From the NCBI RefSeq assembly GCF_020172685.1, contig NZ_CP083986.1, forward strand, positions 1,402,630 through 1,466,629: DNA of 64,000 bases, in the 5' to 3' direction. The notes beneath the pieces were generated by a model. It worked only from the letters and a program-made list of their open reading frames with translations. It was not told the origin of the DNA and searched no databases. Position numbers and translations under genes: made by a program. This DNA comes from [Mycobacterium] nativiensis (GTDB lineage Bacteria > Actinomycetota > Actinomycetes > Mycobacteriales > Mycobacteriaceae). Shown here one piece after another: positions 8,928 through 21,618 of the stretch (its first letter is position 1; every line of letters begins with the position of its first letter).

Positions 8928-10829
8928 GTGCCGAAACCAGTCCGTCGCCCTCATCTGACTGCGGGAGCGCTGATTTCGGCGATGCTGCTGACGTTGACGC
9001 AGGCCACGTCGGGCTGCACCGTCAACCCACCACCGGCACCGCAGAGCACCGAGACGCCGAAGAGCACCGCGCCTCCGCCGCCCCGGATCAGCCAGATCAT
9101 CATGGGCATCGACTCGATCGGTGCCGGTTTCAACCCGCACCTGCGCTCCGATCTGTCGGCGGTCACCGCGGCGGTCAGTGCGCTGGTTCTGCCCAGCGCG
9201 TTCCGGCCGATCCCGGACTCCAGCGCCCCGACCGGCTCGCGATGGGAGATGGACCCGACGCTGTTGGTGTCGGCGAAGGTCACCGCCGAGGCGCCGTTCA
9301 CCGTGACCTACCGCATCCGGCCCGAGGCGTCCTGGACCGACAACGCGCCGATCGCGGCCGATGACTTCTGGTACCTGTGGCAGCAGATGGTCAGCCAACC
9401 GGGCGTCGTCGACCCGGCCGGCTACGACCTGATCAACGGGGTGCACTCCGTCGACGGCGGCAAACAGGTGGTGGTCACCTTCACCAAGCCGTATCCGGCC
9501 TGGCGGGAGCTGTTCAGCAACATCCTGCCGGCGCACATCGTCAAGGACGTGCCCGGCGGTTTCCCGGCCGGGCTGGCCCGCGCGCTCCCGGTCACCGGCG
9601 GCCAGTTCCGGGTGGAGAACATCGACCCGCAGCGCGACGCGATCCTGCTTGCCCGCAACGACCGCTACTGGGGACCTCCGGCCAAACCGGACCTGCTCCT
9701 GTTCCGCCGGGCCGGGTCGGCGGCCGCGCTGGCCGACTCGATCCGCAACGGCGACACCCAGGTGGCTCAGGTGCACGGCGGCTCGGCGGCGTTCGCCCAA
9801 CTGTCGGTGATTCCCGGAGTCCAGACGTCGCGGGTCGTCACGCCACGGGTGATGCAGTTGACGCTGCGCGCCGCCGAACCGAAGCTGGCCGACGTCCGGG
9901 TCCGCCGGGCGATCCTGGGGCTGCTTGACGTGGGCCTGCTGGCCACGGTGGGCGCCGGCAGCGACAACACCGTCACCCTGGCCCAGGCCCAGGTCCGATC
10001 CCCGAGTGACCCCGGCTACGTGCCGAGCGCGCCCCCGGCGATGTCGGCGTCGGCGGCGCTGGCGCTGCTGCAGTCGGCCGGTTACCGGGTAGAGAAGGAT
10101 GCGCCGCCGTCCGCGCTGGTCCCGCCGTCCGGCACGCCTTCCGGCCTGCCGCATTCGCCGGAGATCACCCGCGGACGGATCAGTAAGGGCGACGATCAGC
10201 TGTCGCTGGTCATCGGGGTGGCAGCCAACGATCCGACGTCGCTGGCTGTGGCCAACACCGCCGCCGACCAGCTGCGCAACGTGGGGATCGCCGCGACCGT
10301 GCTCGCGCTGGACCAGGTGAAGCTCTACCGGGAGGCGATGCTCACCGACCAGGTCGATGCCATTGTCGGCTGGCAGCAGGCCGGGGGCGACCTGGCGACG
10401 CTGCTGGCTTCGCGATACGGGTGTATCGCGCTGGAGGCCACCGCTGTGACGACGACTCGCGGCCGGGCGACACCATCGGCGCCGTCCCCCGCGCCGCCGG
10501 CACCCCCGGCGGGATCGACGACGCCGACATCGCAGGTTCCGCCGAAACCGGTCGGGCCCGGGGCCTTGGTGCAGGCTCCCTCGAACATCACTGGCGTCTG
10601 TGATCACGGCATCCAGGCCGAGATCGACGCCGCACTCGACGGCTCCAAGCCCATCGGCGAGGTGATCGCGGCCGTGGAGCCCAGGCTGTGGAACATGGCG
10701 ACGGTGCTGCCGATTCTGCAGGACACCACGATCGTGGCGGTGGGTCCCAGCGTGGCGAACGTCAGCCTGTCCGGGTCGGTGCCGGTGGGGATTGTCGGAG
10801 ATGCGGGCGGCTGGGTGAAGCGTTCGTAA
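8928..10829 (+). CDS. lpqW: Lipoprotein LpqW, SBP family 5-like regulator of LAM/PIM synthesis
   Basis: This is a 633-residue cell-surface lipoprotein. The signal sequence runs from residue 1 to about 28 and ends in a lipobox-like TSGC, with the Cys as the predicted lipid-anchor site. The rest resembles the extracellular oligopeptide-binding protein family 5. In mycobacteria LpqW is known to direct phosphatidylinositol mannosides toward lipoarabinomannan and is not a transporter component; no permease genes are adjacent here. A Pro/Ser/Thr-rich stretch (about residues 510-550) interrupts the C-terminal lobe. The GTG start at 8928 was preferred because it places the signal peptide at the N-terminus. 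Confidence 0.93.
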   Translation: MPKPVRRPHLTAGALISAMLLTLTQATSGCTVNPPPAPQSTETPKSTAPPPPRISQIIMGIDSIGAGFNPHLRSDLSAVTAAVSALVLPSAFRPIPDSSAPTGSRWEMDPTLLVSAKVTAEAPFTVTYRIRPEASWTDNAPIAADDFWYLWQQMVSQPGVVDPAGYDLINGVHSVDGGKQVVVTFTKPYPAWRELFSNILPAHIVKDVPGGFPAGLARALPVTGGQFRVENIDPQRDAILLARNDRYWGPPAKPDLLLFRRAGSAAALADSIRNGDTQVAQVHGGSAAFAQLSVIPGVQTSRVVTPRVMQLTLRAAEPKLADVRVRRAILGLLDVGLLATVGAGSDNTVTLAQAQVRSPSDPGYVPSAPPAMSASAALALLQSAGYRVEKDAPPSALVPPSGTPSGLPHSPEITRGRISKGDDQLSLVIGVAANDPTSLAVANTAADQLRNVGIAATVLALDQVKLYREAMLTDQVDAIVGWQQAGGDLATLLASRYGCIALEATAVTTTRGRATPSAPSPAPPAPPAGSTTPTSQVPPKPVGPGALVQAPSNITGVCDHGIQAEIDAALDGSKPIGEVIAAVEPRLWNMATVLPILQDTTIVAVGPSVANVSLSGSVPVGIVGDAGGWVKRS

Positions 10830-11043
10830 CCGGGGGGACCGGCGCAAGATTAGCCGAAGCAATTACTTCTGGTTTGCTGAGAGTAGGCCCGCTGATGGGG
10901 TCAGTGGGGCCTGGCAGGGCTAGCCTTTCCTCCAGACCGGATTCCGGGTGCCGACGTCGTCCCCCGGGTGTCCGCGTCGCGTTCTGCGGCTGGCTGCGGA
11001 CGCGTTGCGTCGTCGGCGAGCCGAAGTTCGACGTAAATGCGCC

Positions 11044-11071
11044 TTGCCCACAGACAATTCTTGGGTATTAT
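11044..11071 (+). promoter_or_regulatory. Probable sigma-A-type promoter for the exported protein gene
   Basis: TTGCCC at 11044-11049 and TATTAT at 11066-11071 are separated by 16 bases. They stand in the one AT-richer patch of the 279-base gap between lpqW and the gene at 11109. A GGAGG ribosome site at 11096-11100 lies 8 bases before that ATG. This is inferred from sequence only. Confidence 0.5.
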
Positions 11072-11108
11072 TAAGCAAAATTTCCGGGGCATGTTGGAGG
11101 GTTCGTTA

Positions 11109-12011
11109 ATGGAACACCTGGCTCAACGATGCGGCGCCGTGGCGGCTGCGGCTCTTGCTGCCGGCGGGTTGGTCACAGCACTGACTTCGATGACGCCGCC
11201 CCTGCCCGACGTGCAGATTCGCGATTTCGACCTGGCCGCGACCCGCAATGTCGACACGACCCAGCTGCTTGAGACCGTCGAGAACCACGTTCGGCCGGAT
11301 CTGTCCGGGGCGGGCGAGGGCGACGGTCAGCAGATCAGTCTGGGCGAGCTGCTCCTCGGCCCCGGCAGCGGTGATCTCGGTATCGGCTCGACGTCCGAGG
11401 GCAACCTGGTGATCGACGACGAAGCGGTCAAGGCCCTGATGGGCGGCGGCCTGGACCCGCAGACCCTCTACGACGCGGGGCTGACCATCGCGCCCATCGA
11501 CCTGGGTCCGGTCGTTGGTGTCGGCGCCGCCACCGCCCCGACGACGGCCGGCGCACTCGGCGGCAGCGAGCAGGCCATCGGTGCCGCGGCCGCCAGCGTA
11601 CTCAGCGGTATGGCACTGGCCCTGCCTGCGGCATACCAGGCGATGACCAGCGCGGTCGCCTCGATCGAAGCCGACCTCAACAATGCCTTGGTCAACGCCC
11701 AGATGGAGGCCGCCGAGAAGCTCTTCGGCGACAATCCCGAGGTCAACGACGTGGTGAACTGGATCTTCACCGTCAACAACACCCTGCTGGCGCAGAACGA
11801 GAGCGCATTCAACAGCCTGTTCGGTATTCCGTTCGACGCCCACACCAGCCTGCTCAGCCACCTCGACACGGGTATGGCCGACGCGGACTGGAGCGTGCTG
11901 CTGGGGCTGACCCCGGGCGAGTTCGACGAGATCGTCAATGCCATCCAGGCCGACAACTTCTCCCTCTTGGGCAGCATCGACTGGGCCGGACTGTTCGCCA
12001 GCCTGTTCTGA
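11109..12011 (+). CDS. Exported Ala-rich mycobacterial protein of unknown function
   Basis: This gene encodes 300 residues. An N-terminal signal segment (CGAVAAAALAAGGLVTALTS, about residues 8-27) is followed by an Asp/Gly/Leu-rich body with no recognised enzymatic motif. A helical Ala-rich region (about residues 150-210) and a C-terminal block with FNSLFGIPFDAHTSLLSHLD follow. ATG 11109 was chosen because GGAGG sits 8 bases upstream; an in-frame ATG at 11091 would add six residues. It replaces the Rv1167c-PPE17-PE11 segment found between lpqW and mshB in M. tuberculosis. The composition resembles PE-associated secreted proteins, but no PE domain is present. Confidence 0.8.
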   Translation: MEHLAQRCGAVAAAALAAGGLVTALTSMTPPLPDVQIRDFDLAATRNVDTTQLLETVENHVRPDLSGAGEGDGQQISLGELLLGPGSGDLGIGSTSEGNLVIDDEAVKALMGGGLDPQTLYDAGLTIAPIDLGPVVGVGAATAPTTAGALGGSEQAIGAAAASVLSGMALALPAAYQAMTSAVASIEADLNNALVNAQMEAAEKLFGDNPEVNDVVNWIFTVNNTLLAQNESAFNSLFGIPFDAHTSLLSHLDTGMADADWSVLLGLTPGEFDEIVNAIQADNFSLLGSIDWAGLFASLF

Positions 12012-12050
12012 TCGCCGCGCCGGCTCGCGTGTGGCGGTAGGGTTCCGGCC

Positions 12051-12971
12051 GTGTCGGATCAGACCCCGCGGTTGTTGTTCGTCCATGCCCATCCCGACGA
12101 CGAGACGCTGACCACCGGGGCGACGATCGCCCACTACACCGCCCGCGGCGCCGACGTACATGTCGTGACCTGCACGCTGGGCGAAGAGGGCGAGGTCATC
12201 GGGGACCGATGGGCTCACCTGGCAGTGGACCAGGCCGACCAGCTGGGCGGGTATCGGATCGGTGAGCTCACCGCGGCGCTACGGGCCCTGGGGGTGGGGG
12301 CGCCGCGGTTTCTCGGGGGCGCCGGACGCTGGCGCGATTCGGGCATGGCGGGCACCCCGGCGCGGCGGCAGGAACGTTTCGTCGACGCCGACGATGCCGA
12401 AACCGTCACCGCGCTGGCCACGGTCATTCGACAGCTGCGACCGCACGTGATCGTCGGCTATGACCCATTCGGCGGCTACGGCCACCCCGACCACATCCAC
12501 GTTCACCACGTCACCACCGCGGCGGTCGCGGCGGCCGCAGCGGGCACCGGCGGTCTGGGATGGACCACGCCGAAGTTCTACTGGACGGTCACCGCCGGCA
12601 GTGCCTGGCGGGCCGCCCGGCGACAGCTGACCGACGCAGACCGGCTGCCGCACTGGAGCCTGCCGGCCGACCAGGACACCGTAGCCGACGCCGGCGACTT
12701 CCCCGACGAACGGATCGACGCGGTCATCGAAGCCCCGGGGGCACGTGCGGCCAAGGTCGCAGCCATGGCCGCGCACGCCACCCAGGTCGTCGTCGGTCCC
12801 ACCGGACGGGCATTCGCACTGTCCAATGATGTGGCCCAACCGATCCTGGACAGTGAGCATTACGTGCTGGTCACCGGACGCGCCGGACCACGCGACGCCC
12901 GGGGCTGGGAAACCGATCTTCTGGCCGGACTTGAGCTCGGCGCCACCGAACACCCGGTAAGCTCCTGCTGA
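12051..12971 (+). CDS. mshB: GlcNAc-Ins deacetylase MshB (mycothiol biosynthesis)
   Basis: This 306-residue zinc amidohydrolase removes the acetyl group from GlcNAc-inositol in mycothiol synthesis. The LmbE/PIG-L motif HAHPDDE lies at residues 12-18, giving H14 and D17 as zinc ligands and D16 as the general base. The third ligand is the His in the [10 protein letters not shown] segment. The GTG start at 12051 follows the upstream gene by 39 bases. Length and N-terminus match the M. tuberculosis enzyme (Rv1170). Nearby fbiC and typA keep the conserved order. Confidence 0.95.
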   Translation: MSDQTPRLLFVHAHPDDETLTTGATIAHYTARGADVHVVTCTLGEEGEVIGDRWAHLAVDQADQLGGYRIGELTAALRALGVGAPRFLGGAGRWRDSGMAGTPARRQERFVDADDAETVTALATVIRQLRPHVIVGYDPFGGYGHPDHIHVHHVTTAAVAAAAAGTGGLGWTTPKFYWTVTAGSAWRAARRQLTDADRLPHWSLPADQDTVADAGDFPDERIDAVIEAPGARAAKVAAMAAHATQVVVGPTGRAFALSNDVAQPILDSEHYVLVTGRAGPRDARGWETDLLAGLELGATEHPVSSC

Positions 12972-13013
12972 GCAATTTCGCGATATCGAGGCAAGGGCTT
13001 AGGTGGTTTAGGC

Positions 13014-13121
13014 ATGGATCCCGATCTGGACCCGAACTTGGAGCACTGGCAGTGGTGGTTGGACAGCTTCCAGTGGATGATCGGTTCGATGGTCAGCCAG
13101 CTGGACAGCATCCCCACTTGA
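13014..13121 (+). CDS. Possible 35-residue Trp-rich small protein coupled to the next gene
   Basis: An ATG at 13014 opens 35 codons that end at TGA 13119-13121. The protein starts MDPDLDPNLEHWQWWLDSF and has four Trp residues and an amphipathic look. Most third codon positions are G or C, as in real genes here, and an AGGTGG-like ribosome site lies about 8 bases upstream. Its stop overlaps a TTG that begins the membrane protein downstream (TTGA), the same coupling used by narJ, narI and gpgS in this window. It is too short for a family assignment. It may be a leader peptide or a real microprotein. Confidence 0.5.
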   Translation: MDPDLDPNLEHWQWWLDSFQWMIGSMVSQLDSIPT

Positions 13122-13549
13122 CCCCGATCGCGCCGCTCTCCGAGCCCGCGACGACCACCGACAACCCGGGTCGCGCAGTCAATTACCCGGTGCTGGTCCT
13201 CCTGGCCATCGACGGCGTGCTCTGCGCCGTGTCGGCCGCCCTGTTTCTGCCCGCGCATATCGGCGCGGTTCCGTTCCCGCTCAGCGCCCTGGTCGGCGGC
13301 CTGGTCAACGCCGGTCTGGTGTGGGTAGCGCTGCGCTGCACGACGTCGTTGCGGTTGGCCGCCCTGCCCCTGTGGACCTGGTTGTTGACGATCGCCTTGA
13401 TGACCTTCGGAGGGCCGGGCGACGACCTGATATTCGCCGACCGCGGCGTGATGGCCTACGGCGTGCTGTTGCTGATTGTGCTGGGCAGCGCACCGCCGGC
13501 ATGGCTGCTGTGGCGGCGCCGCCAGGCGCTGAACGCCGGCCGGCCCTGA
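13118..13549 (+). CDS. Conserved four-helix membrane protein (Rv1171-like)
   Basis: This gene encodes 143 residues from a TTG start at 13118 that overlaps the stop of the 35-codon frame before it. Four hydrophobic segments are visible, around [55 protein letters not shown] and [17 protein letters not shown], followed by a basic C-terminus. Its place between mshB and fbiC corresponds to Rv1171. An in-frame start at 13052 would add 22 residues that are out-of-frame coding sequence for the small protein, so the TTG is preferred. Function is unknown. Confidence 0.75.
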   Translation: MTPIAPLSEPATTTDNPGRAVNYPVLVLLAIDGVLCAVSAALFLPAHIGAVPFPLSALVGGLVNAGLVWVALRCTTSLRLAALPLWTWLLTIALMTFGGPGDDLIFADRGVMAYGVLLLIVLGSAPPAWLLWRRRQALNAGRP

Positions 13550-13628
13550 CGGGCTGCGCCGACGCGACCGGCGCCCCGGGCTACCTGGAAGGCCGGGTTG
13601 GCACGCCGACTACTGTGGCGCTTATGGC

Positions 13629-16220
13629 ATGCGCGAGATTCCGGATGCGGGGGGCGCGCGGATGACGAACCCGTCGGCGCTGCGCCGCGTCCTGCGGCGG
13701 GCCCGCGACGGCGTTCTGCTCAACGTCGACGAAACCGCCATCGCGCTGACGGCGCGGGGGAGCGACCTGGCCGACCTGTGTGCGAGCGCCGCCCGGGTTC
13801 GCGACGCGGGCCTGGCCTCGGGAGGCCGGCGCGGGCCGGGTGGCCGGCTGCCGGTCAGCTACTCGCGCAAGGTGTTCATCCCGGTCACCCACCTGTGCCG
13901 CGACACCTGCCACTACTGCACCTTCGTTACGGTGCCCGGGGTGCTGCGAGCCCAGGGCAAGCAGATGTACCTGGCGCCCGACGAAATCCTCGACATCGCC
14001 CGCCGCGGCGCGGAATTGGGCTGCAAGGAGGCCCTGTTCACCCTGGGGGACCGGCCCGAGGAGCGCTGGCCCGAAGCGCGGCAGTGGCTTGACGAGCGGG
14101 GCTACGACAGCACCCTGGCCTACGTGCGGGCGATGGCGATCCGGGTGCTCGAGGAGACCGGGCTGCTGCCGCACCTGAACCCCGGGGTGATGAGCTGGTC
14201 GGAGATGTCGCGGCTCAAGCCGGTGGCGCCGTCGATGGGCATGATGCTCGAGACCACCTCCCGGCGACTGTTCGAGACGAAGGGCCTGGCGCACTACGGC
14301 AGCCCCGACAAGGACCCGGCGGTGCGACTGCGGACCCTGGCCGATGCGGGCCGACTCTCGATCCCGTTCACCACCGGCCTGTTGGTGGGCATCGGTGAGA
14401 CGCTGGCCGAGCGTGCCGACACGTTGCATGCGATCCGCAAGGTGCACAAGGAGTTCGGGCACATCCAGGAAGTGATCGTGCAGAACTTCCGGGCCAAGGA
14501 GCACACCGCGATGGCCGCGACGCCCGACGCGGGTTTCGAGGACTTCCTGGCGACCGTGGCGGTCACCCGGCTGGTGCTGGGCCCGAAGATGCGGGTGCAG
14601 GCACCGCCCAACCTGGTGTCGGCGCAGGAGTGCCTGGCCCTGATCGGCGCCGGGGTCGACGACTGGGGCGGGGTGTCGCCGCTGACCCCGGATCACGTCA
14701 ACCCCGAGCGACCCTGGCCGGCGCTGGACGACCTGGCCGAGGTCACCGAGCGGGCCGGCTACGACCTGGTCCAGCGCCTGACCGCCCAACCCGACTACGT
14801 GCAGGCCGGCGCGGCGTGGATCGATCCGCGGGTGCGTCCGCACGTCACGGCGCTGGCCGACCCGGCCACCGGTTGGGCGCGCGACATCAACCCGGTCGGG
14901 CTGCCCTGGCAGGAACCGGACGAGGTGGTCTCCGCCGGCCGGGTGGACCTGCACACCGCCATCGATGTCGACGGGCGGGCCACCGAGACGCGCAGCGATC
15001 TGGGCAGCGCCTTCGGGGACTGGGAGTCGATCCGCGAACAGATCCACGAGCTGGCCGCCCGCGCGCCCGAACGTGTCGACACCGATGTGCTGGCCGCGCT
15101 GCGCTCGGCTGAGCGCGACCCGGCCGGCTGTACCGACGCCGAGTACCTGGCGCTGGCCAACGCGGATGGTCCGGCCCTGGATGCTGTTGCCGCCCTGGCT
15201 GATTCGCTGCGACGCGAGGCCGTGGGCGACGATGTCACCTACGTGGTCAACCGGAACATCAACTTCACCAACATCTGCTACGTCGGCTGCCGGTTCTGCG
15301 CGTTCGCCCAGCGCAAGGGCGACGCCGACGCCTTCTCGCTGTCGAATGCCGAGGTCGGCGAACGCGCCTACGAGGCGCACTTGGCCGGCGCCACCGAGGT
15401 CTGCATGCAGGGCGGGATCGATCCCGAGCTGCCCGTCACCGGCTATGCCGACCTGGTGCGCGCGGTCAAGGCTCGGGTGCCGTCGATGCATGTGCACGCG
15501 TTCTCCCCGATGGAGATCACCAACGGGGTCTCCAAGAGCGGCTTGAGTATTCGGGAGTGGCTGATCAGCCTGCGCGAGGCCGGCCTGGGCAGCATCCCGG
15601 GCACCGCCGCAGAGATTCTCGACGACGAGATCCGCTGGGTGCTGACCAAGGGCAAGCTGCCGACCTCGATGTGGGTCGAGGTGGTCACCACCGCGCACGA
15701 GGTCGGACTGCGGTCCAGCTCGACGATGATGTACGGCCACATCGATTCGCCGCGGCACTGGATCGGGCACTTCCGGGTGCTGCGCGACATCCAGGACCGC
15801 ACCGGCGGTTTCACCGAATTCGTGCCGCTGCCGTTCGTACACCAGAGCTCACCGCTGTATCTGGCCGGCGGGGCACGGCCCGGCCCGAGCCATCGGGACA
15901 ACCGCGCGGTGCACGCGCTGGCACGGATCATGCTGCACGGCCGTATCCCCAACATCCAGACCAGTTGGGTCAAGCTGGGGGTGGAGCGCACCCAGGTGAT
16001 GCTCAACGGTGGGGCCAACGACTTGGGCGGCACCCTGATGGAGGAGACCATCTCCCGGATGGCCGGCTCCGAGCACGGGTCGGCCAAGACCATCGCCGAG
16101 CTGGTGGGGATCGCCGAGGGCATCGGCCGTCCGGCGCGGCAGCGCAGCACCGACTACGCACCCCTGCCCGCGGCTTCCCCCGCGGCAGCGTGCGCGTCCC
16201 CGGCGGATTCGCCGGGCTGA
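13629..16220 (+). CDS. fbiC: FO synthase FbiC (fused CofG-CofH, coenzyme F420)
   Basis: This is an 863-residue fusion of two radical-SAM enzymes that make the deazaflavin FO from a pyrimidine precursor and tyrosine. The CofG half carries C90-x3-C94-x2-C97 (CRDTCHYC). The CofH half carries C550, C554 and C557 (CYVGCRFC). Both bind [4Fe-4S] clusters for SAM cleavage. The fused form and its length match the mycobacterial enzyme of about 856 residues. A start at 13662 ([10 protein letters not shown]) is also possible. M. tuberculosis has PE12 just upstream of fbiC; here there is only an 80-base gap. Confidence 0.97.
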   Translation: MREIPDAGGARMTNPSALRRVLRRARDGVLLNVDETAIALTARGSDLADLCASAARVRDAGLASGGRRGPGGRLPVSYSRKVFIPVTHLCRDTCHYCTFVTVPGVLRAQGKQMYLAPDEILDIARRGAELGCKEALFTLGDRPEERWPEARQWLDERGYDSTLAYVRAMAIRVLEETGLLPHLNPGVMSWSEMSRLKPVAPSMGMMLETTSRRLFETKGLAHYGSPDKDPAVRLRTLADAGRLSIPFTTGLLVGIGETLAERADTLHAIRKVHKEFGHIQEVIVQNFRAKEHTAMAATPDAGFEDFLATVAVTRLVLGPKMRVQAPPNLVSAQECLALIGAGVDDWGGVSPLTPDHVNPERPWPALDDLAEVTERAGYDLVQRLTAQPDYVQAGAAWIDPRVRPHVTALADPATGWARDINPVGLPWQEPDEVVSAGRVDLHTAIDVDGRATETRSDLGSAFGDWESIREQIHELAARAPERVDTDVLAALRSAERDPAGCTDAEYLALANADGPALDAVAALADSLRREAVGDDVTYVVNRNINFTNICYVGCRFCAFAQRKGDADAFSLSNAEVGERAYEAHLAGATEVCMQGGIDPELPVTGYADLVRAVKARVPSMHVHAFSPMEITNGVSKSGLSIREWLISLREAGLGSIPGTAAEILDDEIRWVLTKGKLPTSMWVEVVTTAHEVGLRSSSTMMYGHIDSPRHWIGHFRVLRDIQDRTGGFTEFVPLPFVHQSSPLYLAGGARPGPSHRDNRAVHALARIMLHGRIPNIQTSWVKLGVERTQVMLNGGANDLGGTLMEETISRMAGSEHGSAKTIAELVGIAEGIGRPARQRSTDYAPLPAASPAAACASPADSPG

Positions 16221-16236
16221 GCGGGTATACACCGCC

Positions 16237-16773
16237 ATGCGACCGGCGGTCGTCCTGATACTGGCGCTACTGGCGCTGGCCGGGTGCGGCGGTGCTGAGG
16301 TGTCGTCGCGCGACGGTCAGTCCACCGGCTTCACCGTGAACAGCTCGGCGTTCGCCGAGGACGCGCCGATCCCCACCGAGTACTCGTGCAACGGCCGCAA
16401 TGTGCCCCCGCCGTTGCGCTGGCACAACGTGCCGTCCGGCGCCCAATCACTGGCGTTGGTGGTCGACGACCCCGACGCACCGGCGGGGCTGTATGTGCAC
16501 TGGGTGGTCAGTGGAATACCGCCGACCGACGGGCAGATCGTCGACGGTATGTTGCCGCCGGCGGCGGTGGTCAGTCTGAACTCCGGAGGCAAGGCCGACT
16601 ACCTCGGCCCCTGCCCACCGGCCGGCACCGGCGTGCACCACTACCGCTTCCAGCTCTACGCGTTGGGCACGTCTTCGGCGTTGGCGCCGAGGACGCCGGT
16701 GCCGAAGTCGACGACGACGATCGCGGACAACTCGGTCGCAGTCGCCAGAACCGTCGGGGTTTACAGCGGCTGA
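16237..16773 (+). CDS. PEBP-family (YbhB/YbcL) lipoprotein
   Basis: This gene encodes 178 residues. The signal peptide ends in lipobox LAGC (Cys 17), so the protein is predicted to be anchored at the outer face of the membrane. The mature part is a phosphatidylethanolamine-binding-protein fold, with the ligand-pocket motifs ALVVDDPDAP and YVHWVV and the terminal HHYRFQLYALG strand. Members bind small anionic ligands, and bacterial roles are poorly defined. It starts 17 bases after fbiC and ends 8 bases before the convergent fadH. M. tuberculosis has the unrelated small gene Rv1174c here. Confidence 0.88.
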   Translation: MRPAVVLILALLALAGCGGAEVSSRDGQSTGFTVNSSAFAEDAPIPTEYSCNGRNVPPPLRWHNVPSGAQSLALVVDDPDAPAGLYVHWVVSGIPPTDGQIVDGMLPPAAVVSLNSGGKADYLGPCPPAGTGVHHYRFQLYALGTSSALAPRTPVPKSTTTIADNSVAVARTVGVYSG

Positions 16774-16781
16774 GGTTGGGG

Positions 16782-19395
<2,614 letters not shown>

Positions 19396-19412
19396 AGGCA
19401 CGCCCGAGGCCA

Positions 19413-19447
19413 CTATGCAACTAGTTGCACAGCAACTGGGTGCATAG
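19413..19447. promoter_or_regulatory. Nested inverted-repeat operator between padR and dapC
   Basis: CTATGCA at 19413-19419 is mirrored by TGCATAG at 19441-19447. Nested inside is a perfect 14-base palindrome TGCAACTAGTTGCA at 19416-19429. A further GCAAC half-site follows at 19432-19436. It lies 18 bases upstream of the PadR gene start, within the divergent promoter region. PadR autoregulation from such sites is common in the family; binding here is inferred. Confidence 0.6.
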
Positions 19448-19525
19448 CCCGGCCGTGGTGGTCGCGACGTTGCGGCGGCCTCTACTATCAGGACCGATGA
19501 ATCCGCCCTGCGTCGCCGCAGCCTC

Positions 19526-20635
19526 GTGAGTCCCGTGCGCGGCGGCAGATCGGCCGCATTGCCGACATTTCCGTGGGACACCCTGGCCGAGGCGACGGCG
19601 CTGGCCAAGGCGCATCCCGACGGCATCGTCGACCTGTCCGTCGGCACCCCGGTCGACCCGGTCGCCCCGGTCATCCGTGAGGCATTGGCTGCGGCATCGT
19701 CGGCGCCGGGGTACCCCACCACCGCCGGCACGCCGGCATTGCGGGCCTCGGCGGTTGCCGCGCTGGAACGGCGTTACGGGATCACCGGCCTGGCTGAGTC
19801 GGCGATTCTGCCGGTGATCGGCACCAAGGAGCTCATCGCCTGGCTGCCGAGCCTGCTCGGCCTCGGCGCCCAAGACGTGGTGGTGGTCCCCGAACTGGCC
19901 TACCCGACCTACGAGGTGGGCGCCCGGCTGGCCGGGGCGCAGTGGGTGCGCAGCGACACCCCGCAGCGCCTCGAGGGTGCGCCTCCGGCGCTGGTGTACC
20001 TGAACTCGCCGAGCAACCCGACCGGGGCGATCACGACCGCTGACGACCTGCGCGCGATCGTGGGCTGGGCCCGCGAGAACGATGTGCTGCTGGTCTCCGA
20101 CGAGTGCTACCTGGGTCTGGGCTGGGACGCCGAACCGCTCTCGGTTCTGCACCCGGCCGTGTGCGACGGTGACCACCGAGGCCTTTTGGCGGTGCATTCC
20201 CTGTCGAAGACCTCGTCACTGGCCGGCTATCGGGCCGGCTTCGTCGCCGGGGATGCCACCCTGGTGGCCGAACTGCTCGCGGTGCGCAAACACGCCGGAA
20301 TGATGGTGCCCACCCCGATCCAGGCGGCCATGGTCGCCGCCCTGGACGACGACGCGCACGAGCGCGAACAACGTGACCGCTACGCCGGCCGCCGCGCGAC
20401 GCTGCTGCCGGCGATGCAGGCGGCCGGATTCACCGTGGAGCTGTCGCAGGGCGGGCTCTACCTGTGGGCCACCCGCGGCGAACCGTGCCGGCGCACCGTC
20501 GAGAGGCTCGCCGAGCTTGGCATCCTGGTGGCGCCGGGGGAGTTCTACGGGCCGGCCGGCGCGCAGCATGTCCGGGTGGCGTTGACCGCCACCGACGAGC
20601 GGATCGCCGCGGCCGTCGCCCGGCTCACGACCTAG
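19526..20635 (+). CDS. dapC: PLP aminotransferase DapC (N-succinyl-diaminopimelate aminotransferase)
   Basis: This is a 369-residue fold-type I aminotransferase of the lysine/diaminopimelate pathway. The PLP lysine is in SLSKTSSLAGYR. The NSPSNPTGA segment (cofactor Asn) and SDECYLGLGWD (cofactor Asp/Tyr) are visible, as is the C-terminal VRVALTAT with the substrate-carboxylate Arg. GTG 19526 is the start. In M. tuberculosis the ferredoxin gene fdxC (Rv1177) immediately precedes dapC (Rv1178); no ferredoxin is encoded here. Its stop overlaps the convergent hydrolase stop in a shared CTAG. Confidence 0.93.
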   Translation: MSPVRGGRSAALPTFPWDTLAEATALAKAHPDGIVDLSVGTPVDPVAPVIREALAAASSAPGYPTTAGTPALRASAVAALERRYGITGLAESAILPVIGTKELIAWLPSLLGLGAQDVVVVPELAYPTYEVGARLAGAQWVRSDTPQRLEGAPPALVYLNSPSNPTGAITTADDLRAIVGWARENDVLLVSDECYLGLGWDAEPLSVLHPAVCDGDHRGLLAVHSLSKTSSLAGYRAGFVAGDATLVAELLAVRKHAGMMVPTPIQAAMVAALDDDAHEREQRDRYAGRRATLLPAMQAAGFTVELSQGGLYLWATRGEPCRRTVERLAELGILVAPGEFYGPAGAQHVRVALTATDERIAAAVARLTT

Positions 20636-21618
20636 GGTCCGCAGGCACCGACTCGACGGTCGCACACCTCGGGTGGTCCGAGCATCGCGCGGAGAAACTG
20701 TCCGGTCAGTCGCACTGCCTCACGGCCTTCCGGAAGCAGCCCGGCGAGCACCGGGAAGGCGTGGACGCCGCGTCGCCAGCGATGGGTCTGGACCGGGGTG
20801 CCGGCATCGCTCAGGCGACGGGTGAAGGCGAGGATGTCGTGCTCCAGCAGTTCGCGTTCGGCGACGGTGAAGAACGCCGGCGGGAACGCGGCGACAGGAG
20901 CGTCGATGGGCGTGCGCAGACCGAATAGTTCGATGTCGCCGCGCAGCCACTTGGTCTTGGCCCGCCGCACCGCGCTCAAGGGTTGGTAGGCATCGTGTTT
21001 GAGCAATGTGGGGTCGCGTTGGTCGGCGTCGAGGCTCAGTTGCGGGGAGTAGCCGACGAATGCTGCAGGCGGCTCGATGCCGTCGCGGTCGGCGAGCTCA
21101 CAGATCTTGGCGGCCAGGAAGCCGCCGGCGGAGTCACCGGCGACGATGACCTTGCCGGGCGCAGCGATCCGGGTCAGGGCCCGATAGGCCGCGTAGGCAT
21201 CGTGTACCGAGGTACCCACGCCGGCTTCGGGTAGCTGACGGTATCGGAGGGAATGCACCGGCACCCCGAGTGTTTCAGCGAGGCTGCTGCAGAGCCGGAG
21301 ATGCGTTGCCGTACCGCAGAAGATGAACGCGCCGCCGTGCAGGAACAGGACGTGGGCGCCGGCCAGGGCGTCGCCGGCGGGCTGTGGCGGGCTGCATGTT
21401 CCGGCCGGGACACCGCCCAGGACGGTGTGGCTGTGGCGCACCCGCCGTGGTTTCGGCAGCTGCGCGAAGGCCGATTCGATGATGCGTAGTGCGCGTATTC
21501 CGCGGTCTCCCAGCGGCCAGACCCGATAGACCTGTTTGAGGAAGATGCGCGCGAGCCAGTACAGCACCGTCGCCCTCGGGCTCGGCGTGCGATGTTCGAT
21601 GATCGGCGCCCCGGTCAT
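20632..21618 (-). CDS. Alpha/beta hydrolase, HSL-like esterase/lipase
   Basis: This is a 328-residue hydrolase of the hormone-sensitive-lipase (GDXG) type. The oxyanion motif HGG is at residues 94-96, and the nucleophile elbow GDSAG at 161-165 gives Ser 163. The catalytic His is likely the one in RRGVHAFPVL near the C-terminus. The substrate is unknown. Its ATG overlaps the stop of the upstream metallo-beta-lactamase-fold gene as ATGA, so it is the last gene of a three-gene operon. It converges on dapC, sharing a CTAG with both stops. Confidence 0.9.
   Translation of the reverse strand: MTGAPIIEHRTPSPRATVLYWLARIFLKQVYRVWPLGDRGIRALRIIESAFAQLPKPRRVRHSHTVLGGVPAGTCSPPQPAGDALAGAHVLFLHGGAFIFCGTATHLRLCSSLAETLGVPVHSLRYRQLPEAGVGTSVHDAYAAYRALTRIAAPGKVIVAGDSAGGFLAAKICELADRDGIEPPAAFVGYSPQLSLDADQRDPTLLKHDAYQPLSAVRRAKTKWLRGDIELFGLRTPIDAPVAAFPPAFFTVAERELLEHDILAFTRRLSDAGTPVQTHRWRRGVHAFPVLAGLLPEGREAVRLTGQFLRAMLGPPEVCDRRVGACGP

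Noticed and set aside
13581..15842. A 753-codon minus-strand frame opposite fbiC
   Set aside because: It mirrors fbiC, has no domain motif and its residues reflect codon bias of the sense strand.
19497..19529. A ten-codon frame MNPPCVAAAS overlapping the dapC start as a remnant of fdxC
   Set aside because: It has no Cys pattern of a ferredoxin and is too short to support a relict claim.
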